From assembly GCF_003574965.1 (NCBI RefSeq), contig NZ_CP032317.1:186001-250000 (forward strand): DNA of 64,000 nt, written 5' to 3'. Shown in pieces: positions 1 to 9,270 of this stretch (positions are counted from its first letter, which is position 1; each line of letters starts with the position of its first letter). The notes under the pieces are model-generated. The model did not search any database, was not told the DNA's origin, and worked only from the letters and a program-made list of their open reading frames with translations. Made by a program: the position numbers and the translations under genes. Source of the stretch: Hymenobacter oligotrophus. GTDB taxonomy: Bacteria > Bacteroidota > Bacteroidia > Cytophagales > Hymenobacteraceae.

Positions 1-74
1 ACATTGCCGCCGAAGCGGTGCCTAAGTGGCTGCCTGCTGCGCGCGGTGCTTGCCGCACCTGGGGCCGCGGCCAC

Positions 75-1025
75 CTAGGCGCTGGCCTGGTTGAGGTGAC
101 GCAAATCGGGGCCGCTGAGCGCGAGGTGCATGGCTTGCAGCAAATCCTGCACTTGCTCGGGGCTGGTGGCGCTGGCAATGGGCGCCGTGAGGCCGGGCTG
201 GGCCATAATCCAGGCCAGGGCAACCTGGGCGGGCGTGGCACCTAGGCGGGCCGCTACTTCATCGAGGGCACTTACTATGCGCAGGCCGCGCTCGTTGAGG
301 TACTTGGCCCCCACGCCGCCGCCGCGGGCGCTTTTCTGCAAATCGGCTGCGGAGCGGTACTTGCCCGTCAGGAAACCCGCCGCGAGGCCGTAGTACGGAA
401 TGACGCCCAAGCCGTGCTGCTGGCACACAGGCAGCAGGTGCTCCTCAAAATCGGCGCGGTCGTAGAGGTTGTAGAGGGGCTGCAGGCTTTCGTAGCGCGG
501 CAAGCCGTGCTGCGCGCTGGCGTGCAGGGCTTCGGTGAGGCGCTCGGCCGAAAAGTTGGAAGCCCCAATGGCGCGCACCTTGCCTTCCTGGATAAGCTGG
601 GCATAGGCCTCGAGCGGTTCGGTTACGGGCACGGTGGGGTCGTCTTTGTGCGACTGGTACAAATCGATGTAGTCGGTTTGCAGGCGCTTCAAGGAGCCTT
701 CTACGGTGCGCAAAATGTAGCTTTTGCTAAGGCCTTTCTGATCGGGCGCTACCTCCCAACCTACTTTGGTGGCGATGACGACGTCGTGGCGGCGGCCGCG
801 CTGCTTCAGCCATTTGCCGATAATGGTTTCCGACTCGCCGCCGTGGTGCCCGGGTACCCACACCGAGTAACCGTGGGCCGTGTCGATGGCGTTGCCGCCC
901 CCGGCCACAAAGGCATCGAGCACCCGAAAAGAAGTGGCTTCGTCGGCCGTCCAGCCGAACACGTTGGCGCCCAGCACCAGCGGCGCAATCGAGAGGCCCG
1001 AGCGGCCCAAAGAGCGTTGTTGCAT
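75..1025 (-). CDS. Aldo/keto reductase
   Basis: A 316-residue NAD(P)H-dependent oxidoreductase of the aldo/keto reductase superfamily, probably cytoplasmic and acting on aldehydes or ketones; the substrate cannot be read from sequence. The catalytic tetrad is visible: Asp48 and Tyr53 in AIDTAHGYS, Lys87 in VVIATKVGW and His126 in IDLYQSHKDD, and the length fits the single-barrel family. The reading frame extends upstream to 1124, but the extra 33 residues are not family-like. I therefore start at the ATG at 1023-1025 (MQQRSLGRSG), which begins the first beta strand. It is transcribed away from the amidohydrolase at 1179, so the two share a short divergent promoter region. The stop codon TAG lies inside a CCTAGG site. 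Confidence 0.9.
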   Translation of the reverse strand: MQQRSLGRSGLSIAPLVLGANVFGWTADEATSFRVLDAFVAGGGNAIDTAHGYSVWVPGHHGGESETIIGKWLKQRGRRHDVVIATKVGWEVAPDQKGLSKSYILRTVEGSLKRLQTDYIDLYQSHKDDPTVPVTEPLEAYAQLIQEGKVRAIGASNFSAERLTEALHASAQHGLPRYESLQPLYNLYDRADFEEHLLPVCQQHGLGVIPYYGLAAGFLTGKYRSAADLQKSARGGGVGAKYLNERGLRIVSALDEVAARLGATPAQVALAWIMAQPGLTAPIASATSPEQVQDLLQAMHLALSGPDLRHLNQASA

Positions 1026-1165
1026 AGTCGAAATCGGAAAGAAAAGCCGCCCAACGGCGGATGACGCAAAATAAAAGCAGCAACTACCCCGGCGGGCCAT
1101 GCTGCCAAGCCAGTGCATACGCAAACCAACCGGGCGGGGCCGGCCGCAGCTTGCGCGCCGCGCTG

Positions 1166-1178
1166 TATCTTGGGCACT
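1166..1178 (+). promoter_or_regulatory. Possible -7 promoter element directly before the ATG at 1179
   Basis: The word TATCTTGG lies five bases before the ATG and resembles the Bacteroidota -7 consensus TAnnTTTG with one mismatch. No convincing -33 TTG is at the usual spacing. If real, the transcript would start at or next to the start codon. Confidence 0.3.
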
Positions 1179-2807
1179 ATGCCACGGTTTCGTTTACCTG
1201 TTTTTAAGAGCCACCGCCTGGCCCGCTGGCCTTGGTTGGTGGCCGCGTTGCTGCTGGCCGCCAATGGCGCCCAGGCCCAGCAGGCACCTAGGGCTTCGCT
1301 TATCATCCGAAACGGGCGCGTGCTCGATGGCTCCGGCAACTCTTGGTTTCGCGGCGACGTGGCCGTGCACCAAGGGCGCATCGTGGCCGTGGGCCGCCTG
1401 CCGGCCAACTTCCTGGCCGATACCGTTATCGATGCCAACGGCTTGGTGGTAGCGCCGGGGTTTATCGATGTGCACACCCACATCGAGGACGATGAGCTGC
1501 GCCAGCCCACCGCCGACAACTTCATTTACGACGGGGTAACCACGGTAATTACCGGCAACTGCGGCTCCTCGCGCCTCGACATAGGCCGTTACTTTCAGGT
1601 GCTCGATAGTGCGCGGCTGTCGGTGAACGTGGCCTCGCTTATTGGCCACGGCGATGTGCGCAAGGCCGTGCTGGGCCGGGCCAAGCGCCAAGCTACCGAG
1701 GCCGAGCTGCAGCAAATGGAGCAATTGGTAGCCCGCGCCATGCAAGCGGGCGCCGTTGGCCTGTCCACGGGGCTGATTTACATACCCGGCACCTACACCC
1801 GCACGCCCGAACTGGTGCGCTTGGCACGCGTAGCGGGGCAGTACCGCGGCCTCTACGCCACGCACATGCGCAACGAAGGCGACAGTGTGCTGCAGGCCAT
1901 ACAGGAGGCGCTGCTGATTGGCCGCGAAGCCCGCTTGCCGGTCCAGATTTCGCACCTGAAAATAGGTGGCAAGCAGAACTGGGGCCGCGCGCCGCAAGCT
2001 TTGGCGCTGATTGAGCAGGCCCGGCAAGCCGGCCAGGAGGTTACCATCGATCAGTACCCGTACACAGCCAGCTCTACCTCGCTCAGCACCATCATCCCCG
2101 ACGACGTGCAGGCCGATGGCCGCGACTCGTTGCGGGCCCGGCTGCAGCGCCCCGGCGTGCGCGCCGCCGTGGAAGCCGCCATGGTGCGCCGCCTGCGCCA
2201 GCGCGGCTTCAAGCACTACGACTACGCCGTGGTGGCCAGCTTTCCGCCCCAGCCCAGCTACCAAGGCCTAAGCATTGAGCAGATAAACCAGCGCCTGGGC
2301 CGCAAGCACAAAGCCGCCGCCGAAGCCGCTACCGTCCTGGACCTGGTGCTGCAGCACGATGCGGGCATGGTGTTTCATGGCATGAGCGAACCGGATGTGC
2401 AGCAGATCATGCGTTACCCCTTCAACATGGTGGCTTCGGATGCCGGCGTGCGGGTGTGGCAACAGGGCATGCCGCACCCGCGCGGCTACGGCTCCAACGC
2501 CCGCGTGCTGGGGCGCTACGTGCGCGAGCTGCGCGTTATCGGCCTGGAGGAAGCCGTGCGCCGCATGACGTCGTTGCCGGCGCAAACCTTCGGCCTTGCC
2601 GACCGCGGCCTGCTGCGCCCCGGCCTCGCCGCCGACATTGTGGTGTTCGACCCGGCCACGGTGCAGGACCACTCCACCTTCGAGCGGCCGCACCAGTACA
2701 GCACCGGCATGCAGTACGTGCTCGTGAATGGCCGCCTTACGGTAGTGCAAGGCAAGCACCTAGGCACCCGCGCCGGGCAAGTGCTGTATGGCCCTGGCAA
2801 GCAGTAG
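1179..2807 (+). CDS. Secreted N-acyl-D-amino-acid deacylase-family amidohydrolase
   Basis: A 542-residue metal-dependent amidohydrolase resembling D-aminoacylase, which hydrolyses N-acyl-D-amino acids. Residues 1 to about 35 form a signal peptide (basic start, then WLVAALLLAANGAQAQ), so it acts outside the cytoplasm. Visible metal-site motifs are HxH in PGFIDVHTHIEDDE, the cysteine of TGNCGSS, histidines in YATHMRNEG and VQISHLKIGG, and the aspartate in MVASDAG. The C-terminal part closes the small beta domain (GLAADIVVFDP). An in-frame ATG exists at 1113, but starting at 1179 gives a clean signal peptide. A TATCTTGG word ends five bases before the ATG and may be a -7 element. The protein ends GKQ, like the convergent amylase-family gene; that codon block lies in an inverted repeat. 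Imidazolonepropionase or dihydroorotase activity is less likely. Confidence 0.85.
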   Translation: MPRFRLPVFKSHRLARWPWLVAALLLAANGAQAQQAPRASLIIRNGRVLDGSGNSWFRGDVAVHQGRIVAVGRLPANFLADTVIDANGLVVAPGFIDVHTHIEDDELRQPTADNFIYDGVTTVITGNCGSSRLDIGRYFQVLDSARLSVNVASLIGHGDVRKAVLGRAKRQATEAELQQMEQLVARAMQAGAVGLSTGLIYIPGTYTRTPELVRLARVAGQYRGLYATHMRNEGDSVLQAIQEALLIGREARLPVQISHLKIGGKQNWGRAPQALALIEQARQAGQEVTIDQYPYTASSTSLSTIIPDDVQADGRDSLRARLQRPGVRAAVEAAMVRRLRQRGFKHYDYAVVASFPPQPSYQGLSIEQINQRLGRKHKAAAEAATVLDLVLQHDAGMVFHGMSEPDVQQIMRYPFNMVASDAGVRVWQQGMPHPRGYGSNARVLGRYVRELRVIGLEEAVRRMTSLPAQTFGLADRGLLRPGLAADIVVFDPATVQDHSTFERPHQYSTGMQYVLVNGRLTVVQGKHLGTRAGQVLYGPGKQ

Positions 2808-3112
2808 CAAAGCGTAGCGTGCAGTAGCGCGGTGTAGCGCGAACTTTGCAGTCCGCGTCCACAGATAGTAATTTTTGTTTCTGACCTAGGGAAGCGGCGC
2901 GTGTAGCGCGGGCTTTAGCCCGCGTTGGCGTGAACGATTGGCAACGGGCGGTTTCGCCCCAATGATTTCGTGCTGGCCAACGCGGACTGAACCGCAGGAA
3001 GGCGTAGCCAAGTCCGCGCTACATGCTACACCGCGCAACGCTTGAGAATACTATCTGCGGACGCGGACTACAACCGAAGGTCGGCGTAGCCAAAGTCTGC
3101 GCTACTGCTTGC
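2797..3112. repeat. Nested inverted-repeat element (copy 1) between convergent genes
   Basis: A roughly 316-bp palindromic element. The outermost match is the 13-mer GGCAAGCAGTAGC at 2797-2809 and its reverse complement at 3100-3112. Inside are arms of the type TGTAGCGCGaACTtTGCAG (2833 onward) pairing imperfectly with 3046-3105, and an inner pair built on GTAGCGCGGGCTTTAGCCC (about 2902-2925) against 2972-3022. The same architecture recurs at 18587-18983 with well-conserved inner and terminal sequence, so this is a dispersed non-coding family (MITE or REPIN-like). No transposase is in the window. The element reaches into the last codons of both flanking convergent genes and probably acts as a bidirectional terminator region. 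Confidence 0.8.
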
Positions 3113-4535
3113 CGCGCTCCAGCACGCGGTAGCCGTGCGGCGCTACGGGCAGCGTTACATCGGGGGCGGTGCGGTAGGCTTGGTCGGCAAACACATCGTG
3201 GTAATTGCCCGCCCATTCGCTAGGTATTTTCACCTCCTGCAACTCGTTGCCCATGTTCACGGCCACAAGCACGGCATCGGGGCCTTTGTGGCGCACGAAG
3301 GCGTACACCGAAGCCGGCGAGCTGAGGCGCGTGAACTGTCCGCACGGGTCGCCGTTGGCCAGGGCAGGGTTGCGCTTTTTCAACTGAAGCAGGCGCGTAT
3401 AAAAATCCTGCAGCGGGTAGTTGCCCCACGCAATGGGGTCTTTGTCGAAGAATTTGAGGCGCTTGTTCAGGGCGGCTTCTTGCCCGCTGTACACCATGGG
3501 TATGCCCGGCAGCAAACCCGTTAGCACGGCCTGGGACACGGCGTTGTTGCCCAGGCGTTCGTACTCGGTGCCGTCCCAGCTGTTGATGTCGTGCGAGGAG
3601 GTGAAGTACATGAGGTGTGTGCTGGCCGGGTACTTGGCGCGCTCGGCTTTCAGGTACGTGTCGATGGCGGCTACGGGCTGCTGGCCGCGGGCTACGCTAT
3701 CGAGCAAATAGCGCAGGCGCAAGGCGTACGTAGCATCGAAAGCCTTCTCAAGCATGCGGGTGTTAGGGTCGAACTCGCCGGGTTTAAGGAAGGGCGGGTT
3801 GTGCAGCTCGTCCCACTCGGCCAGCATAAATACCGGCTTTATTTTCTCGAGCTCCTGGCGCGTGTTGTTCCAAAACTCCGTGGGCACCAACCCGGCCACG
3901 TCGCAGCGAAAACCATCCACATCGGCCTCGCGCACCCAGTAGGCCATGCTTTCCGTCATGTACTGGCGCAGCTCGGGCTTGCCGAAATCCAGGTCAATCA
4001 CGTCTTGCCAATCGGCTACGGGCGGCACCGGCTGACCCTGGGCGTTGCGCGTAAACCATTCGGGGTGCTCCTTGGCTAGTTTGCTGTCCCAGGAGGTGTG
4101 GTTGGCCACCCAGTCCAGGATTACATGCATGCCGCGTTTGTGCGCCTCCTGCACCAAGTGGCGCAGGTCGTCGAGGGTGCCCATTTCGGGGTTCACGGCG
4201 CGGTAGTCCTGCACCGAGTAGTAGCTGCCCAGGCTGCCCTTGCGCTTTTCTTGCCCAATGGGGTGCACCGGCATCAGCCACAAAATGCCCACACCCATTT
4301 TCTCGAGGCGCGGCAGATGTTTTTCGAAGGCCTGAAACGTGCCTTCGGGCGTGTATTGCCGAATGTTCACCTCGTAGATGCTGGCCTGGCGGGCCCACTC
4401 GGGGTGCTTAATGGTGTACTGCGGCGGGGCGGGGGCGCAGTCGTTTTGAGCGGTGGTTTCGGGTTGGCGCTGCTGGCAGGCGCCAAGCAAAGCTGCCGAC
4501 AACAAACCCGTGGAAAGAACGGTGGATAGACGCAT
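3102..4535 (-). CDS. Alpha-amylase family (GH13) lipoprotein
   Basis: A 477-residue GH13 glycosidase exported as a lipoprotein: the signal peptide ends LLSAALLGAC, with Cys20 as the lipidation site. The barrel starts near residue 45 (ASIYEVNIRQYTPEGTF). Catalytic residues are visible: nucleophile Asp212 in VDGFRCDVA, acid/base Glu240 in FMLAEWDE and stabilising Asp316 in TSSHDINSW. HVILDWVANHTS is conserved region I. A short C-terminal beta domain follows (residues about 395-477). It should cleave alpha-1,4 glucans or maltodextrins in the periplasm or at the cell surface, feeding the GH31 enzymes nearby. A TATGTTTA word lies about four bases before the ATG. The last codons GKQ and the stop are part of the 2797-3112 repeat. 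Confidence 0.9.
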   Translation of the reverse strand: MRLSTVLSTGLLSAALLGACQQRQPETTAQNDCAPAPPQYTIKHPEWARQASIYEVNIRQYTPEGTFQAFEKHLPRLEKMGVGILWLMPVHPIGQEKRKGSLGSYYSVQDYRAVNPEMGTLDDLRHLVQEAHKRGMHVILDWVANHTSWDSKLAKEHPEWFTRNAQGQPVPPVADWQDVIDLDFGKPELRQYMTESMAYWVREADVDGFRCDVAGLVPTEFWNNTRQELEKIKPVFMLAEWDELHNPPFLKPGEFDPNTRMLEKAFDATYALRLRYLLDSVARGQQPVAAIDTYLKAERAKYPASTHLMYFTSSHDINSWDGTEYERLGNNAVSQAVLTGLLPGIPMVYSGQEAALNKRLKFFDKDPIAWGNYPLQDFYTRLLQLKKRNPALANGDPCGQFTRLSSPASVYAFVRHKGPDAVLVAVNMGNELQEVKIPSEWAGNYHDVFADQAYRTAPDVTLPVAPHGYRVLERGKQ

Positions 4536-4820
4536 GCCCTAAACATACGCGGTTGCGCTTATTGCTGCGCACCTGCCGCCACGCCTGCGTTGCGCACCTA
4601 GGCCGCCGCTTTTGGCCGCAAGGGCAGCGCAGCAGCGGCCTTGCGCTTGGCAACGCTTGGGTGGTTTGGGCGCTTGGTGGGCAATTAGGTACAAGCCAGG
4701 CAGCCACCGATTTCGGGCCGCGCATTACCGCCCGAACCGCACGTACGTAGTACTACGCCCAACCCCAACGCCCTAGGTTGCCCGCGGGTAGCCGTAGGCA
4801 GGGCCAGCCGCCCAATTGCT
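4536..4820. other. Divergent intergenic region
   Basis: A 285-bp GC-rich gap between divergently transcribed genes. It contains two CCTAGG sites (about 4597 and 4772) and must hold the promoters for both genes. No convincing open reading frame or RNA structure was seen beyond the -7-like word near 4540. Confidence 0.5.
4540..4547 (-). promoter_or_regulatory. Possible -7 element of the GH13 lipoprotein gene
   Basis: On the minus strand this reads TATGTTTA, one mismatch from TAnnTTTG, and ends four bases before the ATG at 4535. No clear -33 TTG is visible. It is compatible with a leaderless transcript. Confidence 0.3.
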
Positions 4821-5735
4821 ATGCTGCTCGAAACCAAGCTGCCGATTCGTTACATCTTCCGGCGCATCATGCCCGATGTGCTGCGCGTGCTGTTCATATC
4901 CGTTATGTTTCAGCTGATTAAAGAAGTGTTTGGGCCGTATTTGCCGCCCGTGCCGCTGCAGCTGCCTACCATTTTGGGTAGCTCAATTTCGTTGCTGCTG
5001 GCTTTCAAAATCGGCCAGTCGTACGACCGGTGGTGGGAGGCGCGGCGCATTTGGGGCGCCATCGTAAACGACTCCCGCTCGGTGGTGCTGCAGCTCAGTA
5101 ATTTTTTGCCGCCCGAAGCCAAGGCGCCCGGCCCTGATGGGCGCACGCCGGTGCAAGCCCTGGCCTACCGCCAAATAGCCTGGAGCTACTGTCTGGGCCA
5201 GTCGTTGCGCGGCCTCGATCCGCTTGCGGGGCTCGAGCACCTGCTCCCCGAACGCGAATTGCGCTACGCCGTGGCGCACCACAACAAGCCGCTGGGCCTA
5301 ATGGCGCTGCACGTGCAGCAGCTGCGCGAGCTGGTGAGCAACCGGTGCCTCAACTCCTTTCAGCAAATACAGCTCGACGCCACGCTGGTGCGCCTTACCG
5401 AGTCGATGGGGGCTGCTGAGCGCATCAAGAATACCATCTTCCCGACGAGCTACCGCCTGATGGTATACTTCTTCATCTACCTGTTTTTGTTTACGTTGTC
5501 CCTAGGTCTGGTAGAAACCATTGGGCTGTGGGAGGTGCCGGTGCTGCTGCTCACGGCCTCCACGTATTTTTTGCTCGAGCGCACCGCCCGCTACCTGCAA
5601 GATCCTTTCAGCAACAAGCCCACCGACACCCCCGTGACGGCTATTGCGCGCACCATTGAAATAAACCTGCGCCAGCTTCTCGACGAAACCGAGGTGCCCC
5701 CGCCGTTCCCGCCCGGGCCATACTACCTCATGTAG
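4821..5735 (+). CDS. Bestrophin-like membrane channel (UPF0187/YneE family)
   Basis: A 304-residue inner-membrane protein of the bestrophin-like family, whose characterised members are anion or cation channels. The family signature FKIGQSYDRWWEARRIWGAI follows the second hydrophobic segment at about residues 60-80, and hydrophobic segments are visible at about 20-40, 50-65, 215-235 and 238-255. The C-terminal region carries the conserved run DPFSNKPTDTPVTAIARTIE. The start MLLETKLPIRYIFRR matches the usual short amphipathic N terminus. It stands alone, divergent from the amylase-family gene across a 285-bp gap and convergent with the small membrane protein at 5787. The transported ion cannot be assigned from sequence. 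Confidence 0.88.
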   Translation: MLLETKLPIRYIFRRIMPDVLRVLFISVMFQLIKEVFGPYLPPVPLQLPTILGSSISLLLAFKIGQSYDRWWEARRIWGAIVNDSRSVVLQLSNFLPPEAKAPGPDGRTPVQALAYRQIAWSYCLGQSLRGLDPLAGLEHLLPERELRYAVAHHNKPLGLMALHVQQLRELVSNRCLNSFQQIQLDATLVRLTESMGAAERIKNTIFPTSYRLMVYFFIYLFLFTLSLGLVETIGLWEVPVLLLTASTYFLLERTARYLQDPFSNKPTDTPVTAIARTIEINLRQLLDETEVPPPFPPGPYYLM

Positions 5736-5786
5736 CCGTTTGTAATGCGTCACCAAATAAATTTCCGTGCTACAGGCAGGATTGGG

Positions 5787-6242
5787 CTACTCGAACTTGC
5801 GCAGGCGCTTTTTGCTGAGCTCGTAGCTGATGATGGCCGGCACGTAAAACGTAACATCGGCCAGCAGCTTGGCTAGCAGAATGCCGCCCGAGAGGCTGCC
5901 TACCATAGCCGGCAATGCGTACATCAGCCCCGGCCGAATGACGAAGCTGTCGGCCAGTTCGGCCACGCCAAACTCTACAAATAAGGCTCGTAAGTTTTTC
6001 AGGAAAGTGCGGCCGGTGTAAGATTTGCCGTGGGCTTGGCGCGTGCGGCGGGCGTGCAGCACATCAATCAGCAAGATGTAGCCGAAGTAGGCCGCGTTGC
6101 CGCCCCAGGTGCCGGCCAGCGCCGTGGTTATGCGGTTGCCCGTGGCCCAGTGTGCCCAAGCCGCGCACACCAGCGTAGCCACCACCGAGAGTACCTCGGC
6201 GGGCAGGTAGCGGCGGAGCCATTCCTTCACTTTTTGCTTCAT
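5787..6242 (-). CDS. Small membrane protein of unknown function
   Basis: A 151-residue protein with a basic N terminus (MKQKVKEWLRRYLP) followed by hydrophobic segments at about residues 15-35, 40-60 and 105-135, ending in a basic tail (SKKRLRKFE). It looks like an inner-membrane protein with three or four helices. I do not recognise a family. An upstream in-frame start at 6290 would add 16 residues, but the ATG at 6242 gives a typical positive N terminus. It is convergent with the bestrophin-like gene, 51 bp away, and is not obviously part of an operon. Confidence 0.7.
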   Translation of the reverse strand: MKQKVKEWLRRYLPAEVLSVVATLVCAAWAHWATGNRITTALAGTWGGNAAYFGYILLIDVLHARRTRQAHGKSYTGRTFLKNLRALFVEFGVAELADSFVIRPGLMYALPAMVGSLSGGILLAKLLADVTFYVPAIISYELSKKRLRKFE

Positions 6243-6351
6243 GGGGCAATGCTTTGGGGCTGGTAATGGTGCCACGCTACAGCCAAGCAAGCAGCCCCGC
6301 CCTAGGTACGTAACCTGGAGCGGGGCTGCTACACTTGGCGGAGCCTAGGGG

Positions 6352-9270
6352 CTAGCGCATCACCAGTATGCGTTGGCGCTGGCCTTGGGCCTCGAAGTAG
6401 TAAACGCCGGCCGGTACGGGCTGTTTCTGGTCGTTTTGGGTATCCCAGCGCAGCGTACGCTCGCCGGGTGTGGTGCCGTTGGCGGCTAAGGTGCGCACTA
6501 CTTTGCCGGTAGCGTTGCGCACTTGCACGTTGTATTGACCGGGCCGGTGCACTTGGTACTGCACCTCGGTGCCGCTGTTGGTGCTGCGGTCGGCTACGGC
6601 ACCTAGGGTAAATGCCACCGGCGCGCGGTCGGGCTGCACGGCCTCGGCAGGCAGCAGGCGCAAACCGCGCAAGGCCAGCTCCACGTTTTGGCCGCGGGCC
6701 TGGGGCGTGTTGATGCGCAGCGTGCGCGTGGCGACATCGTACTGCCACGCCGACGAGGCCAGGGGCTGCCCGTTGAGGGTGGCCGAGGCGGGCGCAGCGG
6801 CTACCCTGGGTATCCACCACTGCACGGTGCGGCGGGCAGGCTCGTTGGGGTAGCCTTTGCCGGGGTACAGCTCTTGGCCCAGCGTGAGTTGCAGCTCAGC
6901 GCCGGTGTTGTTGGCGCGCAGGGCCCAGCGGCGGTACTGCTCGGCGGCTAGTGCTTGGGCGTTTTTGCCGTCGTCTTCGTACAGCTTGCTTTCCGAGAAC
7001 TTGACGCCGGGGGCGGCGTAGTAGCGCACGTACAGCGTATCGGTGGGGGCTTGGGTGGTGTTGAGGCCCACGGGCGCCAGGGGCAGCAACGCCCCCGCGC
7101 GCACCAGCAGCGGAATTTCGCCTAGGGGCGAAGCAGCCCCGATGGTTTGGCCGCCGCGCACCGGCGCGCCGGTGCGGTAATCGGCCCAGGTGCCGGGGGG
7201 CAGCACCACGTTGCGGCGGCGCTGGCCGGGCTGCGTTACGGGTGCCACCAGCAAATCGCGGCCCAGCAGGTACTGGTCGTTGAGGTTGGCCAGGCGTTCG
7301 TCGGTGGGATGCTCGTAGTTCATCGGCCGCGCCAGGGGCGCACCGGTAATGGTGTTGTCGTGGGCCAGGGTGTAGAGGTAGGGCAGCAGCGAGTAGCGCA
7401 GGCGCACGTAGCGGCGCACCGTGCTTTGGTAGGGCTCGGGGTAGTACACGGGCTCGGGCGGTACGCCTTCGCCGTGCGGCCGCAGAATGGGCGAAAGCGA
7501 AGAGTGCTGCAGCCAACGGGTGTACAGCTCGGCATCGTAGGGGCCTACGCAAAAGCCGCCCGCATCGGAGTGCATGTAGCCCACGCCCGACAGGCCCATG
7601 CCCAGCATAATGGGCACCTGCGCCTGGTAGCCGCTCCAGGAGCGGTTAATGTCGCCCGACCACGGAAATATGCTGTGGCGCTGCATGCCGGCCCAGCCCG
7701 AGCGTGCCAGCAAAAACAGGCGTTCGGTGGGGTACTTGGCGTAATGGTTTTCGCTCAGGATAGAAGCCCAGGCCTGCCCGTAGGCGTTATGAATTTGGCG
7801 CGTGGGGCCGCCGTCGTACACCATGTCGAAGGGCTGGTTTTCTGGCTCGCCCAGGTCAAACCACCAGCCGCCCACGCCGTCGCGCTTCAGGCGGTCGTAC
7901 TGCTCCCACATCCACTGGCGCGTGGCCGGCCGAAACATATCGAGCAGCGTGGCCGGCCCGGCCCAAAACGACTCTACGGTGTAGGGCTGGCCTTTTTGGT
8001 CGCGGCCCACCAAGCCCCGGCTGCGCACCAGCGCGTCGTTGCGGGAGGTGCGCATCACGTAGGGCTCCGAAATCAGGATGGTTTTGACGCCCACCGAATC
8101 GAGGCGGCGCATCATGCGCATGGGGTTCGGGAAGTTGGGCGCGTCCCAGGCAAAATCGCCCTGCCGCTTGGTGCCGCCAAACCAGTACAAGTCGAGCACC
8201 ACGCCGTCAATGGGGAAGTTGGCGGCGCGCATTTTCTGGGCAATGCCTTCGGTTTCGGCCTGCGTGCGGTAGCCAAAGCGGCTCTGTATCAGGCCCAGTG
8301 CCCAGCGCGGTGGCAGCGGCTGCGTGCCCGTAAGGGTGGTGTAGGCCTCCAATACTTGCTGAAACGGCTGCGACTCCACATCGGCGGCGCCTTGGTTGGG
8401 GCGCGGCGCCTCGCCTACCAGCAGGTAGTACGTCAGTTGTTCCAACCCTTCGCCGTCGTAGCGCAGCACGTTGGGCTCGGTGGCGCCTAGGTCAAAAGTC
8501 CCAGGGGCGTGGTTGTCGAAGAACAGGCCGTACCCGCGCGACGACAGCACCACCGGCAGGGTGGTGTTCAGCTGCGGGTCGCCGTTTTGGTAGGCGTAGT
8601 GCGCCACGTTGTAGAGCGCGAGCTTGCGGCCGCGCCGATCGACGGGCAAAGCGCGCGAGCCCGTGCCGTACAGGTGCTCGGTGGAGCTGAGGCGGAAGCT
8701 CACGCCCGCGCCGCCGGCAGCGGTAGCCAGGTTGGCCTGGCGCGTATACAGCCCGCCGGCGTCGGCCAGCAGGGTATCGGCGCCGCGCATAAAGCTGATG
8801 CGCAAGGGATTCTTCTGCACCACTACTTCGAGCAAACCACCTAGGGGCTGCGGGTTTACGCGCAGCGCAGTGGCCAATTGCTGCAGTTTGGGCTGCTGCG
8901 TAATGGCCTGGCCGCGGCCGGGCGCCGAGCTGAACGCCGTGATGGGCCGCTGCAAACGCAGGCTTACCGAAGAGTCGCGGGGGGCAGGCGAGCCGCTGGG
9001 GTAAAAGTCGACGCGGTAGGCCTCGCCGCTGAAGCCGGCCCCGGGTGCAAACCACGGCTGCACGCGCACGGTGGCGCCGCTGGTGGTGCGGATGGTGAGC
9101 ACGCGGCCTTGCAGCGCGTGGCTTTGGTAATTGCCGATGCTGCTGATGGGCGCCTCGGGCCGCTGAAACGGGTCGGTGGTGGGCGGGGCGCCGCCTTCGC
9201 GCTGGGCCAGGGCAGGAGCGGCGGTGGTCAGTAGCAATAAGGGCAGCAAACGGGTAACGTGCAGGGGCAT
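6352..9270 (-). CDS. Secreted GH31 alpha-glucosidase with T9SS-type C-terminal domain
   Basis: A 972-residue glycoside hydrolase family 31 enzyme. The signal peptide is MPLHVTRLLPLLLLTTAAPALAQ (the A-L-A-Q end marks cleavage). The N-terminal beta-sandwich covers about residues 50-310 and the barrel about 320-660. Counted from an in-frame TTG eight codons upstream, nucleophile Asp480 sits in GGWWFDLGEPE and acid/base Asp548 in FPWSGDINRSW; subtract eight for the ATG at 9270. After the distal beta domains comes a FlgD-like Ig domain ending PVPAGVYYFEAQGQRQRILVMR-like strands, typical of type IX secretion C-terminal signals, so the enzyme is probably cell-surface or extracellular. It likely removes terminal alpha-linked glucose or xylose. 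A TATTTTGC word and a TTG 21 bases upstream of it form a candidate promoter. Confidence 0.9.
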   Translation of the reverse strand: MPLHVTRLLPLLLLTTAAPALAQREGGAPPTTDPFQRPEAPISSIGNYQSHALQGRVLTIRTTSGATVRVQPWFAPGAGFSGEAYRVDFYPSGSPAPRDSSVSLRLQRPITAFSSAPGRGQAITQQPKLQQLATALRVNPQPLGGLLEVVVQKNPLRISFMRGADTLLADAGGLYTRQANLATAAGGAGVSFRLSSTEHLYGTGSRALPVDRRGRKLALYNVAHYAYQNGDPQLNTTLPVVLSSRGYGLFFDNHAPGTFDLGATEPNVLRYDGEGLEQLTYYLLVGEAPRPNQGAADVESQPFQQVLEAYTTLTGTQPLPPRWALGLIQSRFGYRTQAETEGIAQKMRAANFPIDGVVLDLYWFGGTKRQGDFAWDAPNFPNPMRMMRRLDSVGVKTILISEPYVMRTSRNDALVRSRGLVGRDQKGQPYTVESFWAGPATLLDMFRPATRQWMWEQYDRLKRDGVGGWWFDLGEPENQPFDMVYDGGPTRQIHNAYGQAWASILSENHYAKYPTERLFLLARSGWAGMQRHSIFPWSGDINRSWSGYQAQVPIMLGMGLSGVGYMHSDAGGFCVGPYDAELYTRWLQHSSLSPILRPHGEGVPPEPVYYPEPYQSTVRRYVRLRYSLLPYLYTLAHDNTITGAPLARPMNYEHPTDERLANLNDQYLLGRDLLVAPVTQPGQRRRNVVLPPGTWADYRTGAPVRGGQTIGAASPLGEIPLLVRAGALLPLAPVGLNTTQAPTDTLYVRYYAAPGVKFSESKLYEDDGKNAQALAAEQYRRWALRANNTGAELQLTLGQELYPGKGYPNEPARRTVQWWIPRVAAAPASATLNGQPLASSAWQYDVATRTLRINTPQARGQNVELALRGLRLLPAEAVQPDRAPVAFTLGAVADRSTNSGTEVQYQVHRPGQYNVQVRNATGKVVRTLAANGTTPGERTLRWDTQNDQKQPVPAGVYYFEAQGQRQRILVMR

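Noticed and set aside
7147-8490. A 447-codon open frame on the plus strand
   Set aside because: It is fully antisense to the GH31 gene, whose catalytic motifs are intact; the composition is Ala/Gly/His/Arg-rich as expected for a shadow frame.
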